52,000 nucleotides of DNA from assembly GCA_963772975.1 (NCBI GenBank), contig CAVYZH010000006.1, forward strand, positions 1 through 52,000, read 5' to 3'. Numbering within the stretch: position 1 is the first letter of the stretch; each line of letters starts with the position of its first letter. Both the position numbers and the translations under genes were made by a program. The notes beneath the pieces were generated by a model. The model was not told the DNA's origin. It was given only the letters and a program-made list of their open reading frames with translations, and did no database searches. Source of the stretch: AC-32 sp963772975. GTDB lineage: Bacteria; Actinomycetota; Thermoleophilia; Gaiellales; Gaiellaceae. This document shows, one piece after another, positions 35,259 to 43,813 of the stretch.

Positions 35259-36157
35259 CGGCGCGTGAGCGAGCGGAGCGTATAGAGCGGCGCCGAGCCG
35301 AGGGCGCGCCCGATAGCGGCGGCTGAACCTCCTCGGTGCCCGACCTGGCGCTCGTAGGCCGCTGACTTGAGCTGCTGCTCGGCAAGGCCACGGCGCCGCC
35401 AAGCGCCGAGCCGGGCACCCGCCTCGGGGAAGGCCTGGAGGAAGTCGCGCAGGAGCGCAAGCCGCTTCTCATGGAAGTTCGTGCCGGCTAGGCGGGAGCT
35501 CTCGTTTTCGGCGTGGCGCCTGTAGCGGGCAAGCACGTCATCGATCCGCGCCACCCGCCAGTCGAGAGCGAGGGCCAGCCAGAGGTAGTGGTCGTCCCCG
35601 AAGGAGAAGTCGGTCTCGCGGAGGCGCATGCGCCGGCGGGTCAGCACCTGTCGGCGGAAGAGCGCCGTAAGCGAGGCGACGAAACAGCCCTGCACGAACA
35701 GCGGCACCAGCACGTCGCCCTCCGCCTCGGAGCTTCGGTCGCGCCACGGGATCGTCTCACCGGTCTCCGAGTCGAAGGCCTCGTACCCCGAGTAGACGAG
35801 CCCGACCTCCGGGCGTGCCCGCAACACCTCCACCTGGCGCTGGGTCTTGTCCGGCAGCCAGAGGTCGTCCTGGTCGATCCAGGCGATCAGCTGGCCGCTC
35901 GAGCGGTCGATGGCGTCGTTTCGGCGGCGGCAGGGTCCGAGCTGTTCCTCGCCGCGGACGAGCACGATCCGGCCGGGATTCCGCTCGGCGTACGAGGCGA
36001 CGATCTCGGGTGTGCCGTCGCTCGAGGCGTCGTCGACGACGACGAGCTCGAGCCGCTCGTAGCTTTGGCCGAGGATGCTCTCGATCGTCTCGCCGACGAA
36101 CGCCGCGCCGTTGTGGGTCGGCATGATCGCGCTGACGAGTGGCGCGGTCTCGTTCAC
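35255..36157 (-). CDS. GT2 glycosyltransferase
   Basis: A 300-residue GT-A enzyme. SAIMPTHNGAAFVGETIESI, VVVDDASSDGTPEIVASYAE and IAWIDQDDLWLPDKTQRQVE (with the metal-binding Asp pair) are clear; FSFGDDHYLWLALALDW carries the likely catalytic Asp and the acceptor loop. The Arg-rich C-terminus (GARLGAWRRRG) may associate with the membrane. It is an inverting transferase of unknown sugar. The GTG start overlaps the flippase stop (GTGA) and its stop overlaps the CmcI-like remnant, so flippase, GT2 and the lost methyltransferase formed one operon. Confidence 0.9.
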   Translation of the reverse strand: MNETAPLVSAIMPTHNGAAFVGETIESILGQSYERLELVVVDDASSDGTPEIVASYAERNPGRIVLVRGEEQLGPCRRRNDAIDRSSGQLIAWIDQDDLWLPDKTQRQVEVLRARPEVGLVYSGYEAFDSETGETIPWRDRSSEAEGDVLVPLFVQGCFVASLTALFRRQVLTRRRMRLRETDFSFGDDHYLWLALALDWRVARIDDVLARYRRHAENESSRLAGTNFHEKRLALLRDFLQAFPEAGARLGAWRRRGLAEQQLKSAAYERQVGHRGGSAAAIGRALGSAPLYTLRSLTRR

Positions 36158-37668
36158 GCCTGGGCGGCCCTCAGCCGGGCGAGGCCGCCGAGCAGCGACC
36201 GCATTCGCGCGACCTCGTCGCGGTCGACGACGCGGAAGACCCGCAGGAGCACGACGTACGCGCCGAGCGCGAGCAGCTTGACGGCTACGGCGACCGGGGT
36301 AGGCCCGAGCGGCACGACGCCGAGGATCCCGAACCCCGTGGCGAGCGCGATCGCTGTCAGAACACGCCCGGGCTCGTACGGCGTCGCGTAGTAATGCTGG
36401 GCGACTCGGTAATGGGCCAGCGTCAGCGCCATGTACGCGACCACCGTGGCGACCGCGGCGCCGAGCATCCCGTACGGCGGGATCAGGGCGAAGTTGAGAC
36501 CGATGTTGAGCGTGGCCGCGAGCACGGCGAGGACGGCCAGCACTTTGGTCCGGCGCATGATCGAGATCCCCGCCATTACCACCGTCGAGACGCCGAACGC
36601 GACGACCGAGAGCGTCAGCAGCCCGACGGCCTTGTAGGCGTCGCCGAAGCCGGGTGCCACCAACTCGATCACCTCCTTCGCGAAGAGGGCCAGCGTCAGG
36701 CCGGCGACGCAGAGGCAGACGACGAGGTACGTCAGCGTCTTGCCTCGAATCTGCAGCTCGAGCGCCCGGTCCTCCGAGTACATGGCAAACGCGTACGGCC
36801 CGAAGGCGAGCACGAAGGCGGTCACCGCGAGCAGGAGCACGTTCGAGATCCGATTGGCGACCGCGTACTGGCCGACGTCCTCCAGCGAGCCGAGCTTCTT
36901 CAGCATGATCCTGTCGACGAGGGCGAGCGCCCAGAGCGCGAGCCCGGCCGGGACGAGCGGCAGGCCGTAGTGGAGCATCTTCGTGAGCTCCGGCCGCGAG
37001 AAGTGCGTGCCGAGGTCGGAGCGGACGACGATCGCCCCGTAGGCTGCCGCGAGCGCATTGCCCACGATCAGGCCGATGAAGACACCAGTAACCCCGCGGT
37101 CGAAGACGACCACCGCCACGACGCCGACTCCGGCGGCGACGACCGACGCGAGCGCCGAGGAGGCGACGTAATGCCACGCGCGGAAACGGAGCCTCATCGT
37201 CTCGCGCAGGAAGTTGGCCGCGTTGATCAGCGGCAGCGAGATCGCGACCGCCACCACGAGGCCGGTCCCGTGACCGCCGAAGAGCCAGTCGGAGACGCCG
37301 TTGCGCGTGATGAGCAGGACCAGAGTGACAAGCGCGGCGAGGCAGCTGGTGAAGGCGATCGCGGTGAAGATCACAGCGCGGCGCGCCGCGCGCTGCTCGT
37401 CGGTGTAGTCGTAGAAGCTCCGCTGGGCGGCCGACGCGAAGCCGGCGTCGATCAGGGCGAGCGCCACCGCCGTGAGCACGGTCGCCAGCTCGAGCAGCCC
37501 GAACTCCGCCTGCGAGAAGAGGTGGCCGTAGATCGGGAGCGTGATCACGCCGACCGCCTGGATGGCGACGCCGCTCAGCCCGTAGACGAGCGTCTGCTTG
37601 GCGAGCCCGAGGAAGTGGCTTGTCTCCGGGGCCGTCGGCGGGCTCGCGGATTCGGCAGCCACGTGCAA
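36154..37668 (-). CDS. Wzx-like polysaccharide flippase (MOP superfamily)
   Basis: A 504-residue membrane protein with about 14 hydrophobic segments in two bundles. It starts near FLGLAKQTLVYGLSGVAIQA with LPIYGHLFSQAEFGLLELAT, the usual N-terminal signature of polysaccharide-biosynthesis flippases. KMLHYGLPLVPAGLALWAL and LVDRIMLKKLGSLEDVGQYA begin the second half. It should move the lipid-linked glycan unit across the membrane. The ATG at 37668 lies 14 bp from the divergent GT4 gene, so the two share a very short promoter region. The frame is intact over its full length, unlike many neighbours. Confidence 0.92.
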   Translation of the reverse strand: MHVAAESASPPTAPETSHFLGLAKQTLVYGLSGVAIQAVGVITLPIYGHLFSQAEFGLLELATVLTAVALALIDAGFASAAQRSFYDYTDEQRAARRAVIFTAIAFTSCLAALVTLVLLITRNGVSDWLFGGHGTGLVVAVAISLPLINAANFLRETMRLRFRAWHYVASSALASVVAAGVGVVAVVVFDRGVTGVFIGLIVGNALAAAYGAIVVRSDLGTHFSRPELTKMLHYGLPLVPAGLALWALALVDRIMLKKLGSLEDVGQYAVANRISNVLLLAVTAFVLAFGPYAFAMYSEDRALELQIRGKTLTYLVVCLCVAGLTLALFAKEVIELVAPGFGDAYKAVGLLTLSVVAFGVSTVVMAGISIMRRTKVLAVLAVLAATLNIGLNFALIPPYGMLGAAVATVVAYMALTLAHYRVAQHYYATPYEPGRVLTAIALATGFGILGVVPLGPTPVAVAVKLLALGAYVVLLRVFRVVDRDEVARMRSLLGGLARLRAAQA

Positions 37669-37682
37669 AGCGTAGTGGAGCG

Positions 37683-39006
37683 ATGAGCCGTCCCCTGCGC
37701 GTACTCCACGTCGGGAACGTGGCCAACAACGGCTACTTGAACGCGAAGCTGCTCCGGCGCGTGGGGGTCGAGGCGGACGCCCTCTGCGACGAGTGGCACA
37801 TGATCAGCCAGCCCGAATGGGAGGACGCGCCGATCGACTGGAACGGCGGCGATCCGGAGGCGCCGTTGATGGAGCGGGCCGCTGCGGTGGGCTGGCGCCG
37901 CCCCGAATGGGTGCTCTCACCCCGGCCGTGGGATCCGACGAACTCGCACGAATCCTGGCTGGGGACTCGCTTCGACCTGATGCGGGACGCTCCCTGGCTG
38001 CTTGGCCGCTACGCCTCGCTACGCCGGTCGGCAGCCGGTTTCTCGCTGCACCCGACGGATGTGCTTCGGGCCGGCGCGTGGCTCAACCACCTCGAGCGGC
38101 TGTTCGGGCCGGCCGGCCGCCTCTTCGAGTCCTACGACATCGTCCATGCCTACGGCATCCATCCGATCCTGCTGCTGCTCACCGGACGGAGCCCGTTCGT
38201 CGCGTTCGAGCACGGGACGATGCGAGAGCTGCCGTTCCAGGACGACTGGTACGGCCGGCTGCTCAGCCTGTCCTACCGCCGCGCTGGCAAGGTGATCATC
38301 ACGAACCCCGACGTCGTCGCCTCCGCACACCGGCTGGGGCTGGGAGCGGACGACTACGTCTTCATCCCGCATCCCGTGGACGAGACGAAGTACCGCCCCG
38401 GTCCGTCGGAGCTCGGACGGCAGCTCGAGGCAGAGGGCTGGGACTTCGTTGCGATCTCTCCCTCGCGCCACGACTGGGCGGTCAAGGGCAGCGACCGAAT
38501 GCTGCGCGCGTTCGCCGAGCTCGTGCGGCACGATCGGCCGAACGCCCTGCTGCTGCTGAACGACTGGGGGCTCGAGGTCGGCCGCAGCCGAAGCCTGGTC
38601 GCCGAGCTCGGCATCGAGCGGAACGTCCGCTGGCTCGAGCCTCTGCCGAAGCTGAGGCTGATCGACGCATATCGGGCCGCGGACGTCGTCCTCGACCAGT
38701 TCCTGATCGGCACCTTCGGTGCCGTCGCGCCCGAGGCGATGGCCTGTGGGACGCCGGTGTTGATGGCGTTCGACCCGTCGACTGCACGAGTGGTGTTTCC
38801 CGGAGCTGCCGCCGATCGTCGACGTGCGGACGCCGGAGCAGATCTACCGGGAGCTGCGCCGGCTCGCGCGCGACAAGGAGGCACGGGCCGAGCTCGGCGC
38901 CGCGGGGCGGGACTGGGTCGAGCGACACCATGGCTGGCAGCTCGTCGTCGACAGGCTGATGGCGGCCTACGAGGAGGTCACCGGCTACTCTCAGAAGCGC
39001 TCGTGA
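37683..39006 (+). CDS. GT4-type glycosyltransferase (frameshift near 38790)
   Basis: About 441 residues. The N-terminal domain has RVLHVGNVANNGYLNAKLLR, CDEWHMISQPEWEDAPIDWN and VHAYGIHPILLLLTGRSPFV; the donor domain has FIPHPVDETKYRP, FVAISPSRHDWAVKGSDRML, RWLEPLPKLRLIDAYRAADV and the donor loop GTFGAVAPEAMACGTPVLMA. A break after AFDPS hides the last part, which resumes as RTPEQIYRELRRLARDKEAR and ends in TGYSQKRS. The stop overlaps the GTG of the next GT2 gene. A retaining glycosyltransferase of the glycan pathway; acceptor and donor unknown. Confidence 0.83.
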
Positions 39007-39774
39007 GCGAGCTGGTCTCCCAGACCGTTGAGCCCAGGGCGCAGCGCGCTGTCGGCTTGCGCTGCCTGGCGATCGTGCCGGCCTACAACGAGGAGCAGTC
39101 CGTCGGCGCAGTCGTGCGCGAGATCGCCGCGGTCGAGCGGGACTTCGAGATCGTCGTGATCGACGACGGCTCGGCGGACGGGACCGCCCAAGCGGCGCGG
39201 GCCGCTGGGGCGACGGTGGTCAAGCTCTCCGTTCAACCTGGGCATCGGCGGCGCTGTTCAGACCGGATATCAGTTTGCGCGGGACCGGAGCTTCGACCTC
39301 GCCGTGCAGGTCGACGCCGACGGACAGCACGACCCAAGCGAGATCGGCCGCCTGATCGAGCCGATCCTCGACGGCCGCGCAGACCTCGTCGTCGGCACGC
39401 GTTTCGCCGAGGGCGGCGGCTATCGCGGAACGCCTGCGCGGCGGCTCGGGATCCGCTTCTTCGCGGCGGTCGTCTCGCTGCATGATGCGCCAGCAGGTCA
39501 CCGACACGACCTCCGGCTTCCGCGCCGCCAACAAGCACGCGATCCGAGCTCTTCGCCACCGACTACCCGCATGACTACCCGGAGGTCGAGGCCACCGTGG
39601 TTCTCTCGCGTAGCGGCCTGACGATGGTGGAGGTGCCGGTGGTGATGCGGATCCGGGAGGGCGGCAGTTCCTCGATCACGACCCTGCGTGCCGGCTACTA
39701 CATGATCAAGGTCGTCCTGGCGCTGTTCATCGGCCTCTTCCGCCGTTACTCGTCTCCGTTGGAGGAACACATGA
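39003..39774 (+). CDS. GT2 dolichyl-phosphate-mannose-synthase-like (frameshifted)
   Basis: About 257 residues. CLAIVPAYNEEQSVGAVVRE, VVIDDGSADGTAQAARAAGA, then after a shift near 39225 LGIGGAVQTGYQFARDRSFD and VQVDADGQHDPSEIGRLIEP; another break near 39480 precedes TDTTSGFRAANKHAI and VEVPVVMRIREGGSSSI. These are the hallmarks of polyprenyl-phosphate glycosyltransferases. The stop is probably the TGA at 39772 overlapping the next ATG (ATGA), though the last frame as sequenced reads through. GT2 enzymes of this kind are regularly followed by a DUF2304 gene, as here, so the pair is a functional unit. Confidence 0.82.
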
Positions 39775-40143
39775 CCCCACTCAAGGTCTCGATCGTCGCG
39801 GCGATCGCGGCGGTGATCCTGCTGCTCGTGATCTTCGAGCTGATTCGCAGCCGGCGGCTGACAGGAGCGCTACGCCCTGCTGTGGCTGCTCACCGGTCTC
39901 GTGATCCTCGTCCTGGCGATCTGGCGCGGCGCGCTCGAGCAACTTGCGAGCCTGGTCGGCATCTCATACCCACCCTCGGCCCTGTTCGTGCTCGCGTCGT
40001 TCTTCGTGCTGCTCCTGCTTCTGCACTACTCGACGGTTATCTCCAAGCTGTCGGAGCAGAACATGATCCTGGCGCAGCGCCTGGCGCTGCTCGAGCACCG
40101 GGTCGACGACGATCAGGAGCCCTCGGAGGCCAGCTCGCGGTAG
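39771..40143 (+). CDS. DUF2304 membrane protein (frameshifted)
   Basis: A small membrane protein of about 124 residues. The ATG has GGAGG eight bases upstream. The first membrane segment is VSIVAAIAAVILLLVIFELI followed by RSRRL; a shift near 39860 leads into YALLWLLTGLVILVLAIWRG, then PPSALFVLASFFVLLLLLHY and the coiled-coil-like SEQNMILAQRLALLEHRV. This three-segment layout with a C-terminal helix is the DUF2304 family, known beside polyprenyl-phosphate mannosyltransferases. It probably anchors or assists the preceding GT2. Its end overlaps the convergent GT4 gene by 31 bp. Confidence 0.8.
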
Positions 40144-41184
40144 ACCGCTTCGTGCGCGCGCGCGGCGCGGTCCCACGTGAACTCGGCGGCCCGGCGTATG
40201 CCTCGCGCCGACCAATCCTCCGGGCTCGCGAGGACGTCGCAGGACGGCCTGCGCAATCTCTGCCGGCGAGGTCGGATCGAAGTACCGGGCGGCGTCGCCG
40301 CATACCTCTGGCAGCGAGCCTGCCCTCGCGACGGCCGCGGGGCAGCCGGACGCCATCGCCTCGAGCGGCGGCAGGCCAAAGCCTTCGTAGAGGCTGGGGA
40401 AGACGAGGGCCGAAGCAGTCGCGTATAGCTCGGCCAGCTCGTCGTCGGAGACATAGCCGCGGACCTCGACTCCCGGCGGCGCCTCGGAGTCGTGGCCGGA
40501 GCCGGTCAGGACGAGCCTGAGGTCGGGCCGCTCGAGCCGCATCATCGCGAAGGCTTCGAACAGGCGGTCGTGGTTCTTGTGCGGCCAGCGGTTGGCGGGG
40601 TAGACGACGAACGGCCTCGGCGCGTTCTGGCTGAGGGCGCGAAGCGCTGATGGTCGACCCCGTATGGGATCACCCGGATTCGCGCTGGTTCCACGCCCAG
40701 CCGCTCGATCACGGTCTCTTTCGTGTGCTCTGTCGGCACGATCAGCAGCCGGCTCCGGCCGACCGCTCCGTGGTAGAGCATGCGCCGGTACACGCGCTCG
40801 GCTCGGCTGAAGAAGTGCGGAAACAGCTCGTGCTGCAAGTCCTGCAGCGTCACGACCGCCGGAGCGCCGAGCGGCGGGATCGCTCGTCGTAAGCGCGTAG
40901 TGGACGCACCGCAGCTCGCCGGCGCCGGCCTCGCGCCTGATCGGGCCGGGCACCGCCAGCGCAAGCGACATCGCCGCGATCCGGCCCACCGTCGAACGGC
41001 TCGCCCGGTAGCTGTGAATCGTCCTGCTCGGAAGGCCGTCGGCCGCGTCGGGCGCGATGCTCGGCGTCAGCACGCGGTACTCGAGCTCGCCCACCCGCGC
41101 CAAGCCGCGGACGAGCTCCCGCGCGTACCGCTCGGAGCCTCCGAGAACCCCGGGGACCAGCGTCAGCAGGCTGATTCCGACCAC
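40113..41184 (-). CDS. GT4 mannosyltransferase-like protein (frameshifted)
   Basis: Pieces in three frames give a GT-B protein of about 356 residues: VVGISLLTLVPGVLGGSERY with ARELVRGLARVGELEYRVLT, then VVTLQDLQHELFPHFFSRAE, IVPTEHTKETVIERLGVEPA, RVIPYGVDHQRF, then YPANRWPHKNHDRLFEAFAM, VRGYVSDDELAELYATASAL and PSLYEGFGLPPLEAMASGCP (the GT4 donor loop, E-G-F-G-L-P-x-L-E-A-M). Breaks lie near 40880, 40645 and 40240. The tail reads EFTWDRAARAHEAVYRELAS. Such enzymes use GDP-mannose or similar donors, and Gmd/Rmd are encoded nearby. The GTG start at 41184 is inferred. Confidence 0.78.
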
Positions 41185-41258
41185 GCGGGCGAAGCTACAC
41201 GAGCGCACCTGGCGGCGGTCTTGAAGCTTCCTTAACGATCGACGGCAATACTTTGTCC

Positions 41259-41897
41259 ATGCGGGCACAAACCGTGGTGTTGGTCGCCGCAGCGGCTCTG
41301 GCTGCACCGGCCGGCGCTGCCGCAGACGGCGGCATCGTGCTCAGTGCACCGGGCGACGGCGCGAGCGTCGCTAGCACCGCCACAGTCGACTTCACGTGGC
41401 AGAACCCGTTCTACCACCCCTTCGGCGAGGATCAGGTGATGGCCGTCGCCACCGATCCCGGGTTCGTGGACGTCGTCTTCCAGCACGGCGATTACTGCGA
41501 GTCGATGGAGCTTTGCCCTCAAGCCGTCACGGCCGGGCCGTTTACACCCGGCACCTACTACTGGAAGGTGCGGCTGTACGCCTGGGACTGGAACCCGGAG
41601 AGTGAGGTTCGCTCGTTCGTCAGCGTCGCGCCTCCGCCGCCACCACCACCCACCGCCTCCCCCCCTCCGCCTCCACCGCCACCCAAGACATGCCGTGTCC
41701 CCTCCGTCGTCCACGTACGGCTGCGTGTCGCGAAGGCCTCGATCCGACGTGCGGGCTGCGTCGTCGGGGCGATTCGCCACGTTCGTTCGCGCGTGTCGCG
41801 GGGGCGGGTCGTCTCGCAGCGTCCCGCTCCGCATGCGATGCTCGCAGGCGACCTGCGGGTGCGGCTGACCGTTAGCCTTGGGCGTCGCGGGGGCTGA
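41259..41897 (+). CDS. secreted protein with Pro-rich linker and PASTA-like domain
   Basis: A 212-residue exported protein. The signal peptide is TVVLVAAAALAAPAGAAA (residues 5-22). An Ig/Fn3-like domain follows (about 25-125) with VLSAPGDGASVASTATVDFT, YCESMELCPQA (two Cys) and TPGTYYWKVRLYAWDW. Then comes a linker of two proline runs, and a C-terminal domain of about 65 residues (CRVPSVVHVRLRVAKASIRR, later VVSQRPAPHAMLAGDLRVRL) that matches the PASTA layout (V-P..V-G.....A...L...G..V). PASTA domains bind cell-wall muropeptides, so wall attachment is a reasonable inference. The stretch 41186-41258 separates it from the divergent GT4 gene and must hold both promoters. Confidence 0.75.
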   Translation: MRAQTVVLVAAAALAAPAGAAADGGIVLSAPGDGASVASTATVDFTWQNPFYHPFGEDQVMAVATDPGFVDVVFQHGDYCESMELCPQAVTAGPFTPGTYYWKVRLYAWDWNPESEVRSFVSVAPPPPPPPTASPPPPPPPPKTCRVPSVVHVRLRVAKASIRRAGCVVGAIRHVRSRVSRGRVVSQRPAPHAMLAGDLRVRLTVSLGRRGG

Positions 41898-41934
41898 GCC
41901 GCCGCTCGGAACGGCTGCACGATCTGAAGCTTCC

Positions 41935-42841
41935 ATGACGTCCTCGCGAACGCTCATCACCGGCGCGCATGGTTTCGTCGGCAAGCACCTGCTCGCCGAG
42001 CTCGGCGACGACGCGGTGCCTCTCGAGGCGGACGTCACCGAAGTCGCCGCTGTGGCCCGAGACGTGCGCCGCGCGCAGCCCGCCGCCGTGGTCCACCTCG
42101 CGGCGCAGTCCTCCGTGGCTTCGAGCTGGGAGGACGAGGGAAACGTCTGGCTGGTGAACGCGGTCGGAACCGTGAACGTGCTCTCGGCGGTTGCCTCGGA
42201 GTCCCCGGAGGCCCGAGTGCTGGTCGTGTCGACCGGCGATGTCTACGGTCGCGCCTCCGTCTTCCCGACGCCGGAAGACGCCCCGGTTCAGCCCCTCTCG
42301 CCCTACGCCGCGTCCAAGGCCGCGGCCGAGCTGGCGGTCGATCGTGCCCGCCGTGTCCACGCGGTCGACGCTGTGGTCGTCCGCTCGTTCAGCCACATCG
42401 GACCCGGGCAGGCCGAGGCCTTCGCGGTCGGCTCGTGGGCGGCGCAGGTGGCGCGGCTCGAAGAGGCGGGAGGCGGAGCGCTACGGGTCGGCGACCTGGA
42501 TGTCCGTCGGGATTTCACCGACGTGCGTGACGTCTGCCGCGCCTACCGGCTCCTTCTTGACCGGGGGGTGCCGGCGGGGACGTACAACGTCTCTTCCGGG
42601 GTCGCCGTGCGCCTTGCCGAGGTCGTCGAGCTGCTCCTTTCGTTCGCTCGCAGCCCGATCACGGTCGAGGCCGATCCCGAGCGCGAGACGAACAGCCGAC
42701 ATCCCGGTCCAGCAGGGCGATGCGGCTCGGCTGGCGCTCGCCACCGGCTGGAAGCCGGAGCTTCCGTTGGAGCGGACCTTGGCCGAGACGCTCGACTACG
42801 CTCGAGTGTCCGTGCAGGAAGAGAGGACAACCGCCCGATGA
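41935..42841 (+). CDS. rmd: GDP-4-keto-6-deoxy-mannose reductase-like (frameshifted)
   Basis: About 301 residues. TLITGAHGFVGKHLLAELGD is the NAD(P) site. VVHLAAQSSVASSWEDEGNV, STGDVYGRASVFPTPEDAPV, catalytic SPYAASKAAAELAVDRARRV, FSHIGPGQAEAFAVGSWAAQ and DLDVRRDFTDVRDVCRAYRL are typical of Rmd. It reduces the Gmd product to GDP-D-rhamnose. A shift near 42695 hides ADIPVQQGDAARLALATGWK and the end. The TGA overlaps the ATG of gmd (ATGA), which supports the assignment. A GDP-L-fucose or GDP-talose variant is possible. Confidence 0.82.
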
Positions 42842-43813
42842 GCCGCGACCGGCGCGCGCTTATCACGGGAGTCACGGGCCAGGACGGCTCGTATCTGGCC
42901 GAGCTTCTGCTCGAGCAGGGGTACGCGGTCTTCGGCATGACGCGGCGTGCCTCGACCGAGAACGTCGAGCGCATCGCGCACCTCGTCGATCGGATCACGC
43001 TCGTGCAAGGCGACCTGCTCGACGCGCACTCGCTCGAAGAAGCCCTGCGCGTTGCGGAGCCGACGGAGGTCTACAACCTCGCGGCCCAGAGCTTCGTGCC
43101 CACGTCGTGGAATCAACCCGTCCTTACCGCGGAGTTCACGGCAGTGGGGGTGACGCGGGTGCTCGAGGCGATTCGCGCGATCGACCCGGAGATCCGCCTC
43201 TACCAGGCGTCTTCCTCGGAGATGTTCGGGAAGGTGCGGGAAGTGCCGCAGAACGAGATGACTCCGTTCCATCCGCGCTCGCCGTACGGGGTTGCCAAGG
43301 CCTATGCACACCACATCACGGTCAACTACCGCGAGTCCTACGACCTGTTCGCGGTGTCCGGGATCCTCTTCAACCACGAGAGCCCACGGCGCGGGCTCGA
43401 GTTCGTGACGCGGAAGATCAGCGACGGTGTGGCCCGCATCAAGCTCGGTCTTGCCGAGGAGCTCCGGCTCGGGAACACGGAGGCCAGGCGTGACTGGGGC
43501 TTCGCCGGCGACTACGTGCGGGCGATGTGGCTGATGCTCCAGCAAGACGAGCCGCGCGATTACGTCGTCGCCACCGGGGTGGAGCACTCCGTCCAGGAGT
43601 TCGTCGACCGGGCCTTCGTCGTCGCGGAGCTCGAACAGGACGACCGCGTCGTCATCGATCCGACGCTCCTGCGCCCGGCCGAGGTGGACCACCTGATCGG
43701 TGATGCGTCACGCGCCCGCGACGAAGCTCGGCTGGGAGCCGGAGGTCTCGTTCGACCGGCTCGTCGAGCTGATGGTGGCGTCCGACCTCGAGCGAGACGG
43801 CCGTGGCGGCTGA
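42838..43813 (+). CDS. gmd: GDP-mannose 4,6-dehydratase (frameshift near 3' end)
   Basis: About 325 residues. ALITGVTGQDGSYLAELLLE is the diagnostic Gmd N-terminus, then VFGMTRRASTENVERIAHLV, TEVYNLAAQSFVPTSWNQPV, YQASSSEMFGKVREVPQNEM, HPRSPYGVAKAYAHHITVNY and GILFNHESPRRGLEFVTRKI. It converts GDP-mannose to GDP-4-keto-6-deoxy-mannose. A break near 43705 hides TTKLGWEPEVSFDRLVELMV and ASDLERDGRGG, ending at TGA 43811. It is coupled to rmd by a 4-bp overlap and overlaps the next membrane-protein gene by 11 bp. Confidence 0.92.

Noticed and set aside
36139..37686. A 515-codon plus-strand frame opposite the flippase gene
   Set aside because: Composition is Arg/Glu/Asp-rich and unstructured. The minus strand encodes a textbook flippase with overlaps to its neighbours.
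41221..41255. A sigma-70-type promoter (TTGAAG plus a TACTTT or AATACT box) before the PASTA-like gene
   Set aside because: The spacers of 19-23 bases and weak boxes are not convincing.
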